This document shows, piece after piece, positions 32,285 to 41,581 of a stretch of DNA of 64,000 bases (its first letter is position 1; the number at the start of each line of letters is the position of its first letter). A program made the translations under genes and the position numbers. This DNA comes from Tillandsia leiboldiana (lineage: Eukaryota > Streptophyta > Magnoliopsida > Poales > Bromeliaceae). Where the stretch lies: contig CM055067.1 of the NCBI GenBank assembly GCA_029204045.2, positions 30,392,838-30,456,837 on the forward strand, given 5' to 3'. Under the pieces are notes generated by a model. The model made no database searches. It was not told the DNA's origin and worked only from the letters and a program-made list of their open reading frames with translations.

Positions 32285-35200
32285 CGACCCGAGCTGCTTC
32301 TTCTCCCCTTTTTGCGCCATTTCCGAGCTTCCTCTCGCCGCGGCGTCTTCAGCAACTTTCTTCCTCGCGCAGTGCTGCATCCATCTGCAGAGTTTGGAGA
32401 TTTTACGTGGCACGCTTAGCGAGATTCCCATTTTCTTGGCGTGCCGCGACGTTCTTTCACCGGTGTTTCTTCCGTCGCGTTTCGGTGCACGAGCTCTCCC
32501 GGCCTACTCCGACTATCTTTTCGTTCGATTTCTTCGCCGTTGGATCTGCGACAGGTAAGGCTACGATTTTGGTTTCTTCCACATTTTCTCGTTTCGCGTT
32601 TTTCGAGGAGTTCTTCCGTGCTCACTGAGGACCTGTTTGCTGTGTGGATTTTTGAGGACAGCGGATTGATGGAATTTTATCTCCGCGCTCGAACATTGGA
32701 TTGAGACGCTCTTATACACGTTTTTCATCTACTCGACGCGAGGATCATCATAGTATTTTTCTTGGAATTTTTGAAGACCTCCCCAAAGGTATACATTTTC
32801 CCTTTTATCTGTACAAGAGTTTATAGTTGTATGGTTTTGGGATTTTGTGCACCGTTAATGTGGAATTTGTAACTTGGCCTACGTTGCTCGGATTTGGACC
32901 CGCAGGTACCCGTTTCGAAGGTCTCGATGCGAGGATCGCTGTAGTATTTATTTCAGAATTTTTGGAGCCCTTTGTGTAGGTGAAAAATTGACATCTTCGC
33001 GGCTGAAATTTCAGATTGTATTACTTGGTTAAATTTTGGGAATAAAGTGTAATTGTAGCCTTGTGTTGTACCCAGGAGGGTTTGTGGTCAGTGCTGGACC
33101 TGTTAGACTTGGAGCTATCAATTTCTTGTTATTTTCAACTGTGGAATCTTGGACAGTTAGCGCCTTCAAGTGGGTGGCCTTGTCTCCAAGTTTTATGGAC
33201 TGAACAGTAATTCTACTGATGTAGGATCATGCATGTTAGAGTATTTCTTGTGTAGAAACTAGATTGTAGGAATTGTTATTTCCTTTATTATCTGAGGTTC
33301 TTGTGACCTCCTTGCTCTCTATCATCTGTTAATGATAGTTATCTTGGAACCTGACCTAGCACCCCCGTCATATGTTGCATGTGTAACCAGACCAGTAGAA
33401 AACCCTCACTTGGGCTAGGGTTATTTATGTTTAGACATCCACACTTTATGTTCATTCCTGGACTTAGTGTTATCCTCGCCCGGGTAGTGGGCCGAGCGGT
33501 CGGGACTTCTTTTTAGTGTGGGATGCATTTGCACTCGTGCTTGGGAGCAGAGTGGAGTCTGGTAGATGTAGTGGATCGCTTGTCTGTACCGGGAACCGTT
33601 TGGGGTAAACAGTGGTCCCGGGAGGTCTTGTTTTCCCCTGTTTGGGTTGTTGCCACTGTGTTAGTGGCAGTAGTTTACTAGTGTTTGCAGGACCTAGAAC
33701 CCAGAACCCTTTTCGACATACACATGATTTTAGTCTACCAATATTTTCTTCCAAGCATCGAAGGGCCGCTGGAGTCTGTTCTTGTTTGATTTGGGCAAAG
33801 GCATCAGCCCTTCGGGGTTTGGGTAAAACACTTATTTTCTAACTGTTTTTCTAAAACGACCTAAAAATTATTAAAAATGGAGTTCTTCTCAAAACAAGAT
33901 AGCTTTTCAAAAAGGGTACTACTTTTAATCCTCACCCTGTGTGGGTTGAGTGAAAATAGTTTTCAATAACAAATGTCACTTTTTTCCTGTAAATCTCCCC
34001 ACTCGAAAGGATTCGAGTGGTCTGGGTTCTAGGGGCCGTTCCTTTGTCGGGACGAAAGCCACGGGGGCCGAGCCTAGAGTCTGTTCTTGTTTGATAGGGT
34101 TCTAAGCACCGGCCTATCGGGTTTCCGAACCCTTATGGTGTCGGTCTTTCCTGTGAGTTTAGTGTTCTGTTGTGGGAGCCGTCTGGTGGATGGTGGTCCT
34201 GGTTGTGGAATATCTCCATCCAGTGTGTTGTGCTGTGAGCTATTGGTGAGGCTTGTGTCTCGTGTTTCATGAGAGCTGATCAGCTGAGTCGTCGAGAGTG
34301 CTCCGACTGTTGTGCGAGAGGTTTGAGGATTGAGTCCTTTCGTTCAGAGCGTGAGCGTGTATTTTGGACTATAGCCTGCAGTGCCACCTGAGCTCGACAG
34401 AGTGCGCGGATACCTTTGTCCTCGTTGGGGTCGCTCCCCTCGAGTGCCACGTCCGGGGTGGGTCTGCACTTTGGTATCGCGACTTGTCGACGCCGTCCCT
34501 CTGACTGGGCCAGTTAGTGGCAGTTACGGACGCAGTCCCTCTGGCTGGGCCAGTTAGTGGCAGTCACGGACGCCCTACGTAAGTCCGGTCCTCCGTGGAT
34601 GTAACGGCAGTAGGTAGGCGCAGGTTTGACTGGACCCTATGCGGCAGTCAGTGTAGATTGGGTGACTATACTGTGTGTGTTAGTAGATGCATCATGCTTC
34701 CATCTGTTTCATTTTCTTGAGCATCTAGATAGAGGCATAGTAGCTGTAGAGTTATTTTTCCAGCCCCTTTCATTTTAGTGTTATATTGTTACTTTATTCC
34801 TCTAGTAGACTTAGTGGGCAGACCGTTGGGTTTATTGACGGCACCCACTGAGAACTACTGTGGGAAGTAGTTCTCACACCCATCGTGGTGTTTTCCCCAG
34901 GGACTTCTTCTCCTGTTCCTGTTGCTCCAGTTGCTGTTTCTTCTGACTGAGGCGAGGGAGTCGCGAGCTAGTTCCCTACCCGTCGTTGGAGTGTAGTGGT
35001 ACCCCTTCTGAGGAGAGCTTCACTAGATTAGTTTACCTCTTTTCCCTCTGTTGAGAGACCCTTGTTGTGAGGTATGGAGTTGTATTTTATTTTACAGTTT
35101 GAGAGACTGATGTAGTGAGGATATTTTTGTATTGAGAGCTTGTACACTGATGTATTTATTGGAGATGTCTCCCTTTTGAGTTTTGTATCAGAGGACTTGT

Positions 35201-35536
35201 ATATGATCGTTTTTTTGGGAGATGGATATTGTATTATTTTCAGTTGTACGGGGATTGGATTTTTTGTTTTTCATTAGTTTACTTTCAGCTCAGATATCTG
35301 TATACTGTAGTTGGTTCTTTTTGCAGGTTAGACGCTTCGTCTATACGGGGTTTCCGTATGGGCGGCGAATCTGTTGGCGAGCCCGGGTCGCAGTTTCGAC
35401 GCCGGGGCGTGACAGCCGCGGCCTCCAAAAATCCCGAAAATCCTCCACAAGGTGCAGCACACAAGGGGGAAGAGGTTTGCTGAATAACTCTCTGTGAGAA
35501 ACAGGCCAGAAAAGGAGAAAACGGGGCTGGAATGGG

Positions 35537-35548
35537 CTTATTTATAGG
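35537..35548 (-). promoter_or_regulatory. TATA box of N1 LTR
   Basis: Minus-strand sequence CCTATAAATAAG, about 860 bases into the LTR. The position matches TATA boxes in the related LTRs S2 and F, so it is the likely Pol II core promoter of N1. Confidence 0.6.
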
Positions 35549-36412
35549 CCTAGCCGAAGAAATCCAAAAATGCCCAATGAGTCCCCAGATTCGGGCGCTC
35601 GGACCAGATTCGGGTGCCAGAATTTGCTGGCGGTCCGCCTGCGTGGAGCGCCAGAAACGCTCCCGTTGAGCCACGTGGCCCCAGAACAGGCAACAGCGGC
35701 CCAGGCCACCCAGAACGCGCCACGTGGCCCCCTGTGGACGCTGACGCGTGGCGCACCCACGCGCGAGAACCGCGCGTCAACGCCTGCCTACCAGCCCAAG
35801 TGCGCGCAGCGCCCGCCGCCTACGCCTCCTGCCAGGCACGTATCCCGAGGCGCTCCCGCGCACCTCCGTGGACCGCGGCCACCGCACCAACCAATCTTCT
35901 CCCGCCACCTGTCGACTGCGAGCAAACGGGGAGACGACATGTGGCACGCCGCCCCCGCGCACCGCGCTCGCCCGCATGCCTGCCCGGCTAGCGCGCTGCC
36001 CGCGCCCGCTCGTATGCAACGGGCCCACTGCGCCGCGCCTCCTGCTCTGCCACGTGGCGTACGGCGCCAATCGGAAGACGCCACGTGGCACCCCGTCGGT
36101 CCACCGGTCCACCGCGCACCCAAAATCACCGAAATCTTCCGGGTGTGCGTTTTCGGGCGTCCGGACTCAGAAAAACACAACCAAGTAGTCGATTTCCATC
36201 GTTTTTCCGTGCTAAATCCAAATCTAATGTCCGTTTCACGTGAAATGACTTCTAAAATTCGGCGGGGCATCCTAGTACACTCGTGATCCATTTTTCACAC
36301 TAAGTCCATCACTTGTGTCCAATTTGCGCATAAACACCTCCAACACTCAACATAAGCCTCCCGAAGCTGCTGATCCAACAGTAATCCTATCGCAGGGATT
36401 CGGGTCCTCACA

Positions 36413-37056
36413 AAAAGTCATTTCATAAGTTTGAAGTGCACCAACTAATTCTTCTAGTTTGATCTCGTCCGGGTGTTTTACCTTCAATGGCTGCAACCTT
36501 CGGGCGAAATCTCTCAGGAAGAGTTCTCAACATTTTTCTTACAACTTTTGATTCTGAGATCATCTCTCCCAAGTTAGCACATGTATTTATGATATCTTGC
36601 AATCGTGTATAATAATCTGTGAAAGTTTCATTCTCTGCCATATAAATTGAATCAAATTTACTTGTTAGCATCTACAGTTTTTGAATCTTCACCAAACTAG
36701 TACCCTCATGTGTAACTTGTAGAGTATCCCAGATTTCTTTTGCTGTCTCATAAGCCGAGACCCGAGAGAACTCTGTCTGTGACAAGGCATTAAATAAGGC
36801 ATTGATGCCCTTGCCATTGTAAGAAGATAAATTAATTTTTATTCTTGACCACTTCGTCCTAGGTTTAGGGATTTGTACATCAACGACAATTTCAATAGGA
36901 TGCTTCCATCCAATTTCGATTGATTGTCACACTCGTTCATCGATGGAGATTAAAAACGCTCTCACGCGTACTTTCTAATAAGCATAATGGGTTCCATCTA
37001 AGAACGAAGGTCGATTGATGTTTCCACCCTCAACTATTGTTTACAACCCTATTCCC
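36413..37056 (-). pseudogene. Copia element A: gag fragment
   Basis: On the minus strand the sequence begins after the PBS and reads as the N-terminal half of the same gag as in element E: GTHYAY, then SSYNGKGINALFNALSQTEF, HEGTSLVKIQKL, and FTDYYTRLQDIINTCANLGE. Several in-frame stops are present (for example near 36990, 36930 and 36680). It ends where N1 inserted at 36412; the C-terminal part with zinc knuckles is outside. This is a UBN2/Retrotran_gag-type Copia gag by resemblance to E. Not functional. Confidence 0.8.
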
Positions 37057-37068
37057 GCTCTGATACCA
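37057..37068 (-). promoter_or_regulatory. Element A primer-binding site
   Basis: GCTCTGATACCA on plus, complement of initiator tRNA-Met, two bases from the LTR end at 37071. Confidence 0.9.
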
Positions 37069-37070
37069 CA

Positions 37071-37627
37071 TGTGGGTTATGGGATTCAAGGATCTAAAAT
37101 AGGGAAAAAACTACCTAGAGGGGGGTGAATAGGTGTAAACAATAAAACTCAAAAATCTTTGCGTAAAAATAACCCAATGCGGAAAATAAAAAGTGTACGC
37201 AAAATTTTACATGGAAAACTCCAATCCAGGAGTAAAAAACCACGAGACTGATCACACGGAAAAATCCACTAAGATTAAAACACGTACAAGGTGATATAAC
37301 GCAAACCTATGACTCGACCTTTTCCATACGCTCCAAGTAGATCTTCTCCACAGTCCTCAACGCGCCTCGATCGCACGATTTGCGTCCAACTTCGAATCCA
37401 CTAAGTCCAACTTCGAATCAACAGTCATCACCAATGTAGCATGTGTCGATCACACAAACACGCCTAACTCCGAATCCACGAAGACGTAAACCTTGAATCC
37501 ACAAGGCCTTCACGCGAATCCACGTGCCGATATTCCTTTCGAAAATTATTGTTGTTTATTGGTGTTGGTGATTTTGAATACTTAGAAAATCATAGATAGA
37601 CAAGAAAAATACCGTCAATGTGTTCAT
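37071..37627 (-). repeat. Element A 5' LTR, partial
   Basis: Starts TGTGGGTTATGGG on plus (minus-strand LTR end) and continues to 37627, where element B interrupts it. It contains decayed members of the hairpin array: CCTTG-AATCCA-CAAGG near 37491-37506 is intact, others are broken. It is the oldest Copia here by nesting. Confidence 0.8.
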
Positions 37628-38898
37628 TGTGGGTTATGAATAATATGGATCTGAATAGGGGAAAAACCACCTATAGGGGGGTGAATAGGTGAAAACAATA
37701 AACACACCAAATCGTTGTGTAAAAAATAACCCAATGCGGAAAATAAATAAAGTACGCAAGATTTACGTGGAAAACTCCGTCACAGGAGTAAAAAACCATG
37801 GGACCGATAACACGGCGAAATCCAGTAAGATTAAACAGGTACAAGTTGATTTACCGTAACCCTACGACTCAACCTTTTCCATACGCTCCTAGTTGATCTT
37901 CTCCGCTCGCTCCGAACGCTCCTCGAATCCACGATTTGCGTCCCAACGTCGAATCCACGACGTTCAACGTCGAATCCACGACGTTCAACCAAATCCACGG
38001 TCTTCACCAATGCGGCACGTCTCGATCACACGAACGTGCTTCGCTCCGAATCCACGAGAGCGGTAGCACCTTGAATCCACAAGGCCACGCGAATCCTCAC
38101 ACCGATTTTGGGAAATCGTTGTTTTTGTTTGGTGATGATAATCCGCCGAATACTTAGATCAAAGATAGATAAGGAAATACCATCTAAGTATTCTTCAATT
38201 TGATTCTACAAGAAATTGGAGTTTGAAAACCCTAGAATCAAATTAAACAATATAGATGAAGAAACATGAATTTAATCGTGTTTTCCTTTCTTCTCTATAT
38301 TTGTGGATTTCTTTTTGATCCTCTTTCGGATATGTGGATTATTTGGATTAACCCTAAAAGATGAATGTAGGGTCTATTTATAGGTTAGAAACCTTTGGAA
38401 AGAGATAAGCATCAAAAACTGACTTAACATAATTTTTCCCGCACGGCGGTCCGGACTGGATTTGGCTGATCCGGACTGTCGTCTTTTTTCAGCAATTTTC
38501 CTGAAAAAACAGTTCAGGGTCCGGACTAGAATTTCCTGATCCAGACTGTTCATGCGATTTCACCAAACACATAGTTCGGGGTCCGGACTGAAACAGCGGA
38601 GGTCCGGACTGGAATTCCGCATGAACTAAACTATGTTCGGGGTCCGGACTGGAATGGTCTGATCCGGATGCTGAACATCCAACTTATCTAGTTTTTAATT
38701 TTTATGCAATGAAAACTTATCCAAGTGTTTCTAAACTACACAAATGTATTCGGATCACCAAAATTATTTAGTTAAACGTATCTGATCATTCCGAATCCAA
38801 TCTTCTTGAGATTGAATGTAATTGATCCAAAATTCTCCATCTTCAATATTCTAGACTTATACCACTTCACGAAATACGCCAAAACAAAATCCTTAACA
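37628..38898 (-). repeat. Element B: Copia 3' LTR, minus strand
   Basis: On the minus strand it starts TGTTAAGGATTTTG (38898) and ends AACCCACA (37628), 1271 bases, followed on the right by its PPT. TATA box CCTATAAATAG at 38374-38384 (minus). U3 carries repeats of GTCCGGAC (38448-38660). Downstream of the TATA box is a hairpin array with loop TGGATT (37923-38090). It is inserted in the LTR of A. Confidence 0.85.
38374..38384 (-). promoter_or_regulatory. TATA box of element B LTR
   Basis: CCTATAAATAG on minus, about 515 bases into the LTR. Confidence 0.65.
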
Positions 38899-38948
38899 AT
38901 CTCCCCCTTTGGCGGTTTCGTGACAAAACAAAAATCCACTTAAAAAAT
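38899..38948 (-). mobile_element. Element B PPT and internal stub
   Basis: 38899-38912 is the polypurine tract on minus (CCAAAGGGGGAGAT), preceded by GTTTTGTCACGAAACCG. Only 50 bases of internal sequence remain before Ty3 element C. Confidence 0.85.
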
Positions 38949-39034
38949 TGTCATGCCCCGGGGTCGAAACTGCGACCCGGGCTCGCCAACAGATCCGCCA
39001 CCTACGCCAAACCCCGCATAAGAGAAGCGTCCTA
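38949..39034 (-). mobile_element. Element C: Ty3 LTR end fragment, minus strand
   Basis: Starts TGTCATGCCCCGGGGTCG (LTR end, with T for C in the usual CACGCC) and continues through the conserved AACAGATCCGCC and terminal stem-loop to GAGAAGCGTCCTA, where element D begins. Other copies continue with CCTGCAAAAG or similar after this point, so C is interrupted rather than ended. The rest lies beyond D, outside the window. Confidence 0.8.
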
Positions 39035-40766
39035 TGTAGTACACTGAACTTTAGCAAATTGCGAAGTTCAAGTGTGAGGAGGGTTGAATGATACCCTTAG
39101 AATGTTTTTGTAAGCTTCCGGAAGGTTCTAGAAGGTTTCCGGAGAGTTTGGGCGCAAATCGGAAATTTTCAAAAAAATTGAAAATTTGAGGTTTTTGGCT
39201 TCGGGATCCGGATCGGATTGGGGGCAATCCGGATCGCCCGCGCGAAACTGGAAATTCCACGTTCGGGATCCGGATCGGATTGGGGGCAATCCGGATCGTT
39301 CGGGTCTGGGCAGCCCAGTAAGAAACGAAATAACGTTTCTTGAAGGGGGCTTTTGGGCTTTTGTTACTTTAGGGTTTTTAACCCCTTCACTTCTCTTTTC
39401 CTCTCATTTTGGAGAGAGCAAGAGAAGTTTTAGAGAGAGAGAGTGAGAGGGAGAAATCTTGGATTTCCTTCTCCAACACATCTCTCTATTTGGGATTATA
39501 CTTCAACCTCCTCTTCTCCACCTTAGAAGCTTGCTACAAGAGCTTGGAGGAAGGCTAGATCTTGGAGAAGAAGGAAGTTTGGAGCTCTTGTGCCTATCCT
39601 TTGCTTTTCCAAGGTGGGATTCAAGCTCAAAGAGGTTTGGAACACCTCTTTTTCCTTTCTTTTGGGATTTTTGAGGGAAAACCTAGTTTTTGGAAAACTA
39701 GGGTTTATTTTGGGGCTTTTTGAATTATAGCTTTTGGGGTGGAATTGATGGGTGTAGAACACTCTTGTAGGTTGATTTTGAAGCTTTTCTTGTTTGGATT
39801 TCAAGAGTTAGCAAAATTTCTCAACCTAAGGTATTTTCCACCTATTTTCCTTATAATTTTAAGGGATTTTGTGATTAGGGTTTTGAGATGTTTTAACCCT
39901 TTGGAAACTTCTCTTAGGGCATAAGAGGAAGTGTGGGCTTCTTGGTAGAGATCCTTCACAAGGACTTGGTAGCTATCTGGTGGGTCTGACCTCACCGAAA
40001 TGGGTGAACTCCCCCTATGTCTTCTATAGACTTTTAGGGCATCATTGTTATATTAAACATGCATCGTTTGATTTATCATGATTTATGATCATGCATTTGA
40101 ACCCCTTCATGTGTAGAAAATTTCATACTCTATGTAGTAGAGGTAAACATGTTACGGCATTTTGGTGTTGGCATATTTCGTGAGTCAAGTCAGTGAGTTG
40201 AGTCGGAGTCTTAAAGGGATCAAATTGTCAATCAGCAATCAAAGACTTAGAGAAGATTCAACAAGAGCTCAAGTTGACACTCAGTGTCTTGAGTCTTGAA
40301 GATTGAAGTTGAAGAATTGTGGATCAGTTACATCAATCTCAAGAAGAAAGTATTCAAAAGGATCAGGTATGGTTAACTAAATAATTTTGGTGATCCGAAT
40401 ACTTTCTTATAGTGTAGAAACACTTGGATGAATTTTTAATTGCATAAAAATCAAAAACTGGACATGGGACATGTTCAGGATCCGGATCAGACAGTCCAAT
40501 CCGGATCCCGAAGGGTGCTTGTTCATTGGCAAATCCGATCCGGATCAAAGGTCATTTCGATCCGGATCCCGAACATGGGTTTTTGCCGGAATACATGAAC
40601 GATCCGGATCGGGCATTTCAATCCGGATCGCGAACCCTGTTTTTTCTGGAATAACCTGACTCGTTACGACGATCCGGATCACAGTAAATCCGATCCGGAT
40701 CGCCGTCCTGAAAATTTCCAGATAAGGTAAGTTTGTGATTCTTATCTCTTTCCAAAGGTATCTAAA

Positions 40767-40776
40767 CTATAAATAG
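40767..40776 (+). promoter_or_regulatory. TATA box of element E 5' LTR
   Basis: CTATAAATAG, about 617 bases into the LTR, downstream of the ATCCGGAT array and identical in the 3' LTR at 45936-45945. Likely drives the gag mRNA. Confidence 0.7.
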
Positions 40777-41027
40777 ACATTTAGGATTTCTCAAAAACGT
40801 GGGGAGCACGGCCGATCAATTTATAAAACACTTGAGAGCAACCCTAGAGGCTAGGTTTTTATCTTTCTTCGTTATAGCCTCTTTTAGGTCAATTCGACGG
40901 TTCTTTCAAGAACATATCTTTTGTCGAATTGATCTAATCTTTGCTTAGAGATTTTTCCCATGGATCTTCATTGATAATCTAAGCAAAGGATCACCATCGA
41001 AGCCAATATTCTTACCGGCAGAGTTTG

Positions 41028-41130
41028 CGTCGTGGATTCGACGTGGCATCGTGGATTCGGTGTGCTAAAGGCGTTTCGTGGATTCGAAACGTGTGCTCGT
41101 GGATTCGAGTGGCGTTCGTGGATTCGAACG
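41028..41130 (+). other. Five-hairpin array with constant loop TGGATT (E 5' LTR)
   Basis: CGTCG/CGACG (41028-41043), GCATCG/CGGTGT with wobbles (41046-41063), CGTTTCG/CGAAACG (41072-41091), CTCG/CGAG (41096-41109) and CGTTCG/CGAACG (41113-41130). Each closes exactly the same six-base loop TGGATT. It lies about 260 bases downstream of the TATA box, so in the 5' part of the transcript. An identical copy is in the 3' LTR (46197-46299); versions with other stems occur in G and B. Confidence 0.85.
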
Positions 41131-41549
41131 TGTGCAGTGGACGTGCAATCGTTGGAGCACAAGGTCCGAAGAAGTTGAAGGAGGGGTTAAATCCGTGGAG
41201 ACGGTAATCACCTTGTTATTCTTCTTTTCTTAGTGCATTGTTATTGCGTGGACATCCAATCGGTCAGCGCAAGGTCCGAAGAAGTTGAAGGAGGGGTTTG
41301 AGTCCGTGGAGTCGGTAATCACCTTGTTATTCTTCTTTTCTTAGTGGATTGTTATTGCGCGTTGGTCCCGTGGTTTTTCTCCTGGATTGGAGTTTCCACG
41401 TATATCTCGGTGTGCTGTTTTTATTTTCCGCATTGGTTTTTATTTTGCACTGAGATTGAGTTTTTATTTATTACACCTATTCACCCCCCCTCTAGTTGTT
41501 TGATAGTACCTATTTAGATCCTTGTGGATCCTATATAAAAACCTACAAT

Positions 41550-41561
41550 TGGTATCAGAGC
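41550..41561 (+). promoter_or_regulatory. Element E primer-binding site (tRNA-iMet)
   Basis: TGGTATCAGAGC two bases after the LTR end. Confidence 0.95.
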
Positions 41562-41581
41562 GGGTTTTAGGTTTATCTATC

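Larger units (their letters stand above)
6790..35414 (+). mobile_element. N2: complete nested Ty3/gypsy element with 4-kb LTRs
   Basis: Flanked by a 5-base duplication GCCGC (6785-6789 and 35415-35419). The 5' LTR starts TGTCAGGACCCG (6790) and ends at 14415; the PBS is at 14423; the PPT ends at 27536; the 3' LTR is 27537-35414. Without nested insertions the LTRs are about 4.18 and 4.04 kb, and the internal region only about 2.2 kb. It contains S2 in the 5' LTR, N3 in the internal region and S3 in the 3' LTR. No RT, RNase H or integrase core is recognisable, so N2 is non-autonomous (LARD-like: long LTRs, little coding) or heavily deleted. Confidence 0.93.
27537..35414 (+). repeat. N2 3' LTR (27537-28252 and 32092-35414)
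   Basis: About 4039 bases without S3. It aligns with the 5' LTR throughout; it has a single copy of the segment present twice around 12944-13084 of the 5' LTR. TATA-like box at 32276-32284. Terminal hairpin ATACGG/CCGTAT (35343-35348/35354-35359), where the 5' LTR has a broken right arm. Confidence 0.93.
1..36412 (-). mobile_element. N1: outermost Ty3/gypsy element, partial, minus strand
   Basis: The element lies on the minus strand and runs off the left edge. Its 5' LTR is on the right: it begins TGTGAGGACCCG reading leftward from 36412 and ends GGGGCGTGACA at 695, followed at once by the primer-binding site (675-686) and a decayed internal region (1-674). The 3' LTR is outside the window. 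The 5' LTR is split by S1 (933-3913) and N2 (6790-35414). The expected target duplication on the right is AAAAG (36413-36417); its partner is outside. N1 is inserted in the gag of Copia element A, because Copia gag sequence resumes directly at 36413. The boundaries are well supported by identical LTR termini in N2 and N3. Confidence 0.85.
695..36412 (-). repeat. N1 5' LTR, in three pieces (695-932, 3919-6789, 35420-36412)
   Basis: The three pieces add up to about 4.1 kb once S1 and N2 with their target duplications are removed, matching the 4102-base solo LTR F of the same general family. Going leftward it has U3 (36412 to about 35550), a TATA box, a long GT-rich R/U5 region, the conserved stem-loop with arms GAGAACT/AGTTCTC (4214-4220, 4233-4239) and the terminal stem-loops (GCCTAT 746-751 with ATAGGC 764-769). 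The 3919-6789 piece has no credible ORF; it is LTR sequence only. Confidence 0.82.
40150..41547 (+). repeat. Element E 5' LTR
   Basis: TGTTACGGCATTTTGG to AAAACCTACA. U3 has an array of the palindrome ATCCGGAT (40483-40700); TATA box at 40767-40776; a five-hairpin array with loop TGGATT at 41028-41130; then a 110-base tandem duplication (copies from about 41161 and 41271, starting AAGGTCCGAAGAAGTTGAA); then the pyrimidine-rich LTR end. Confidence 0.95.

Noticed and set aside
41205..41250. Possible introns (GGTAATC to TTTTCTTAG) in the duplicated leader of the E LTR
   Set aside because: The interval is about 35 bases, too short for a plant intron; the pattern is part of the 110-base duplication.
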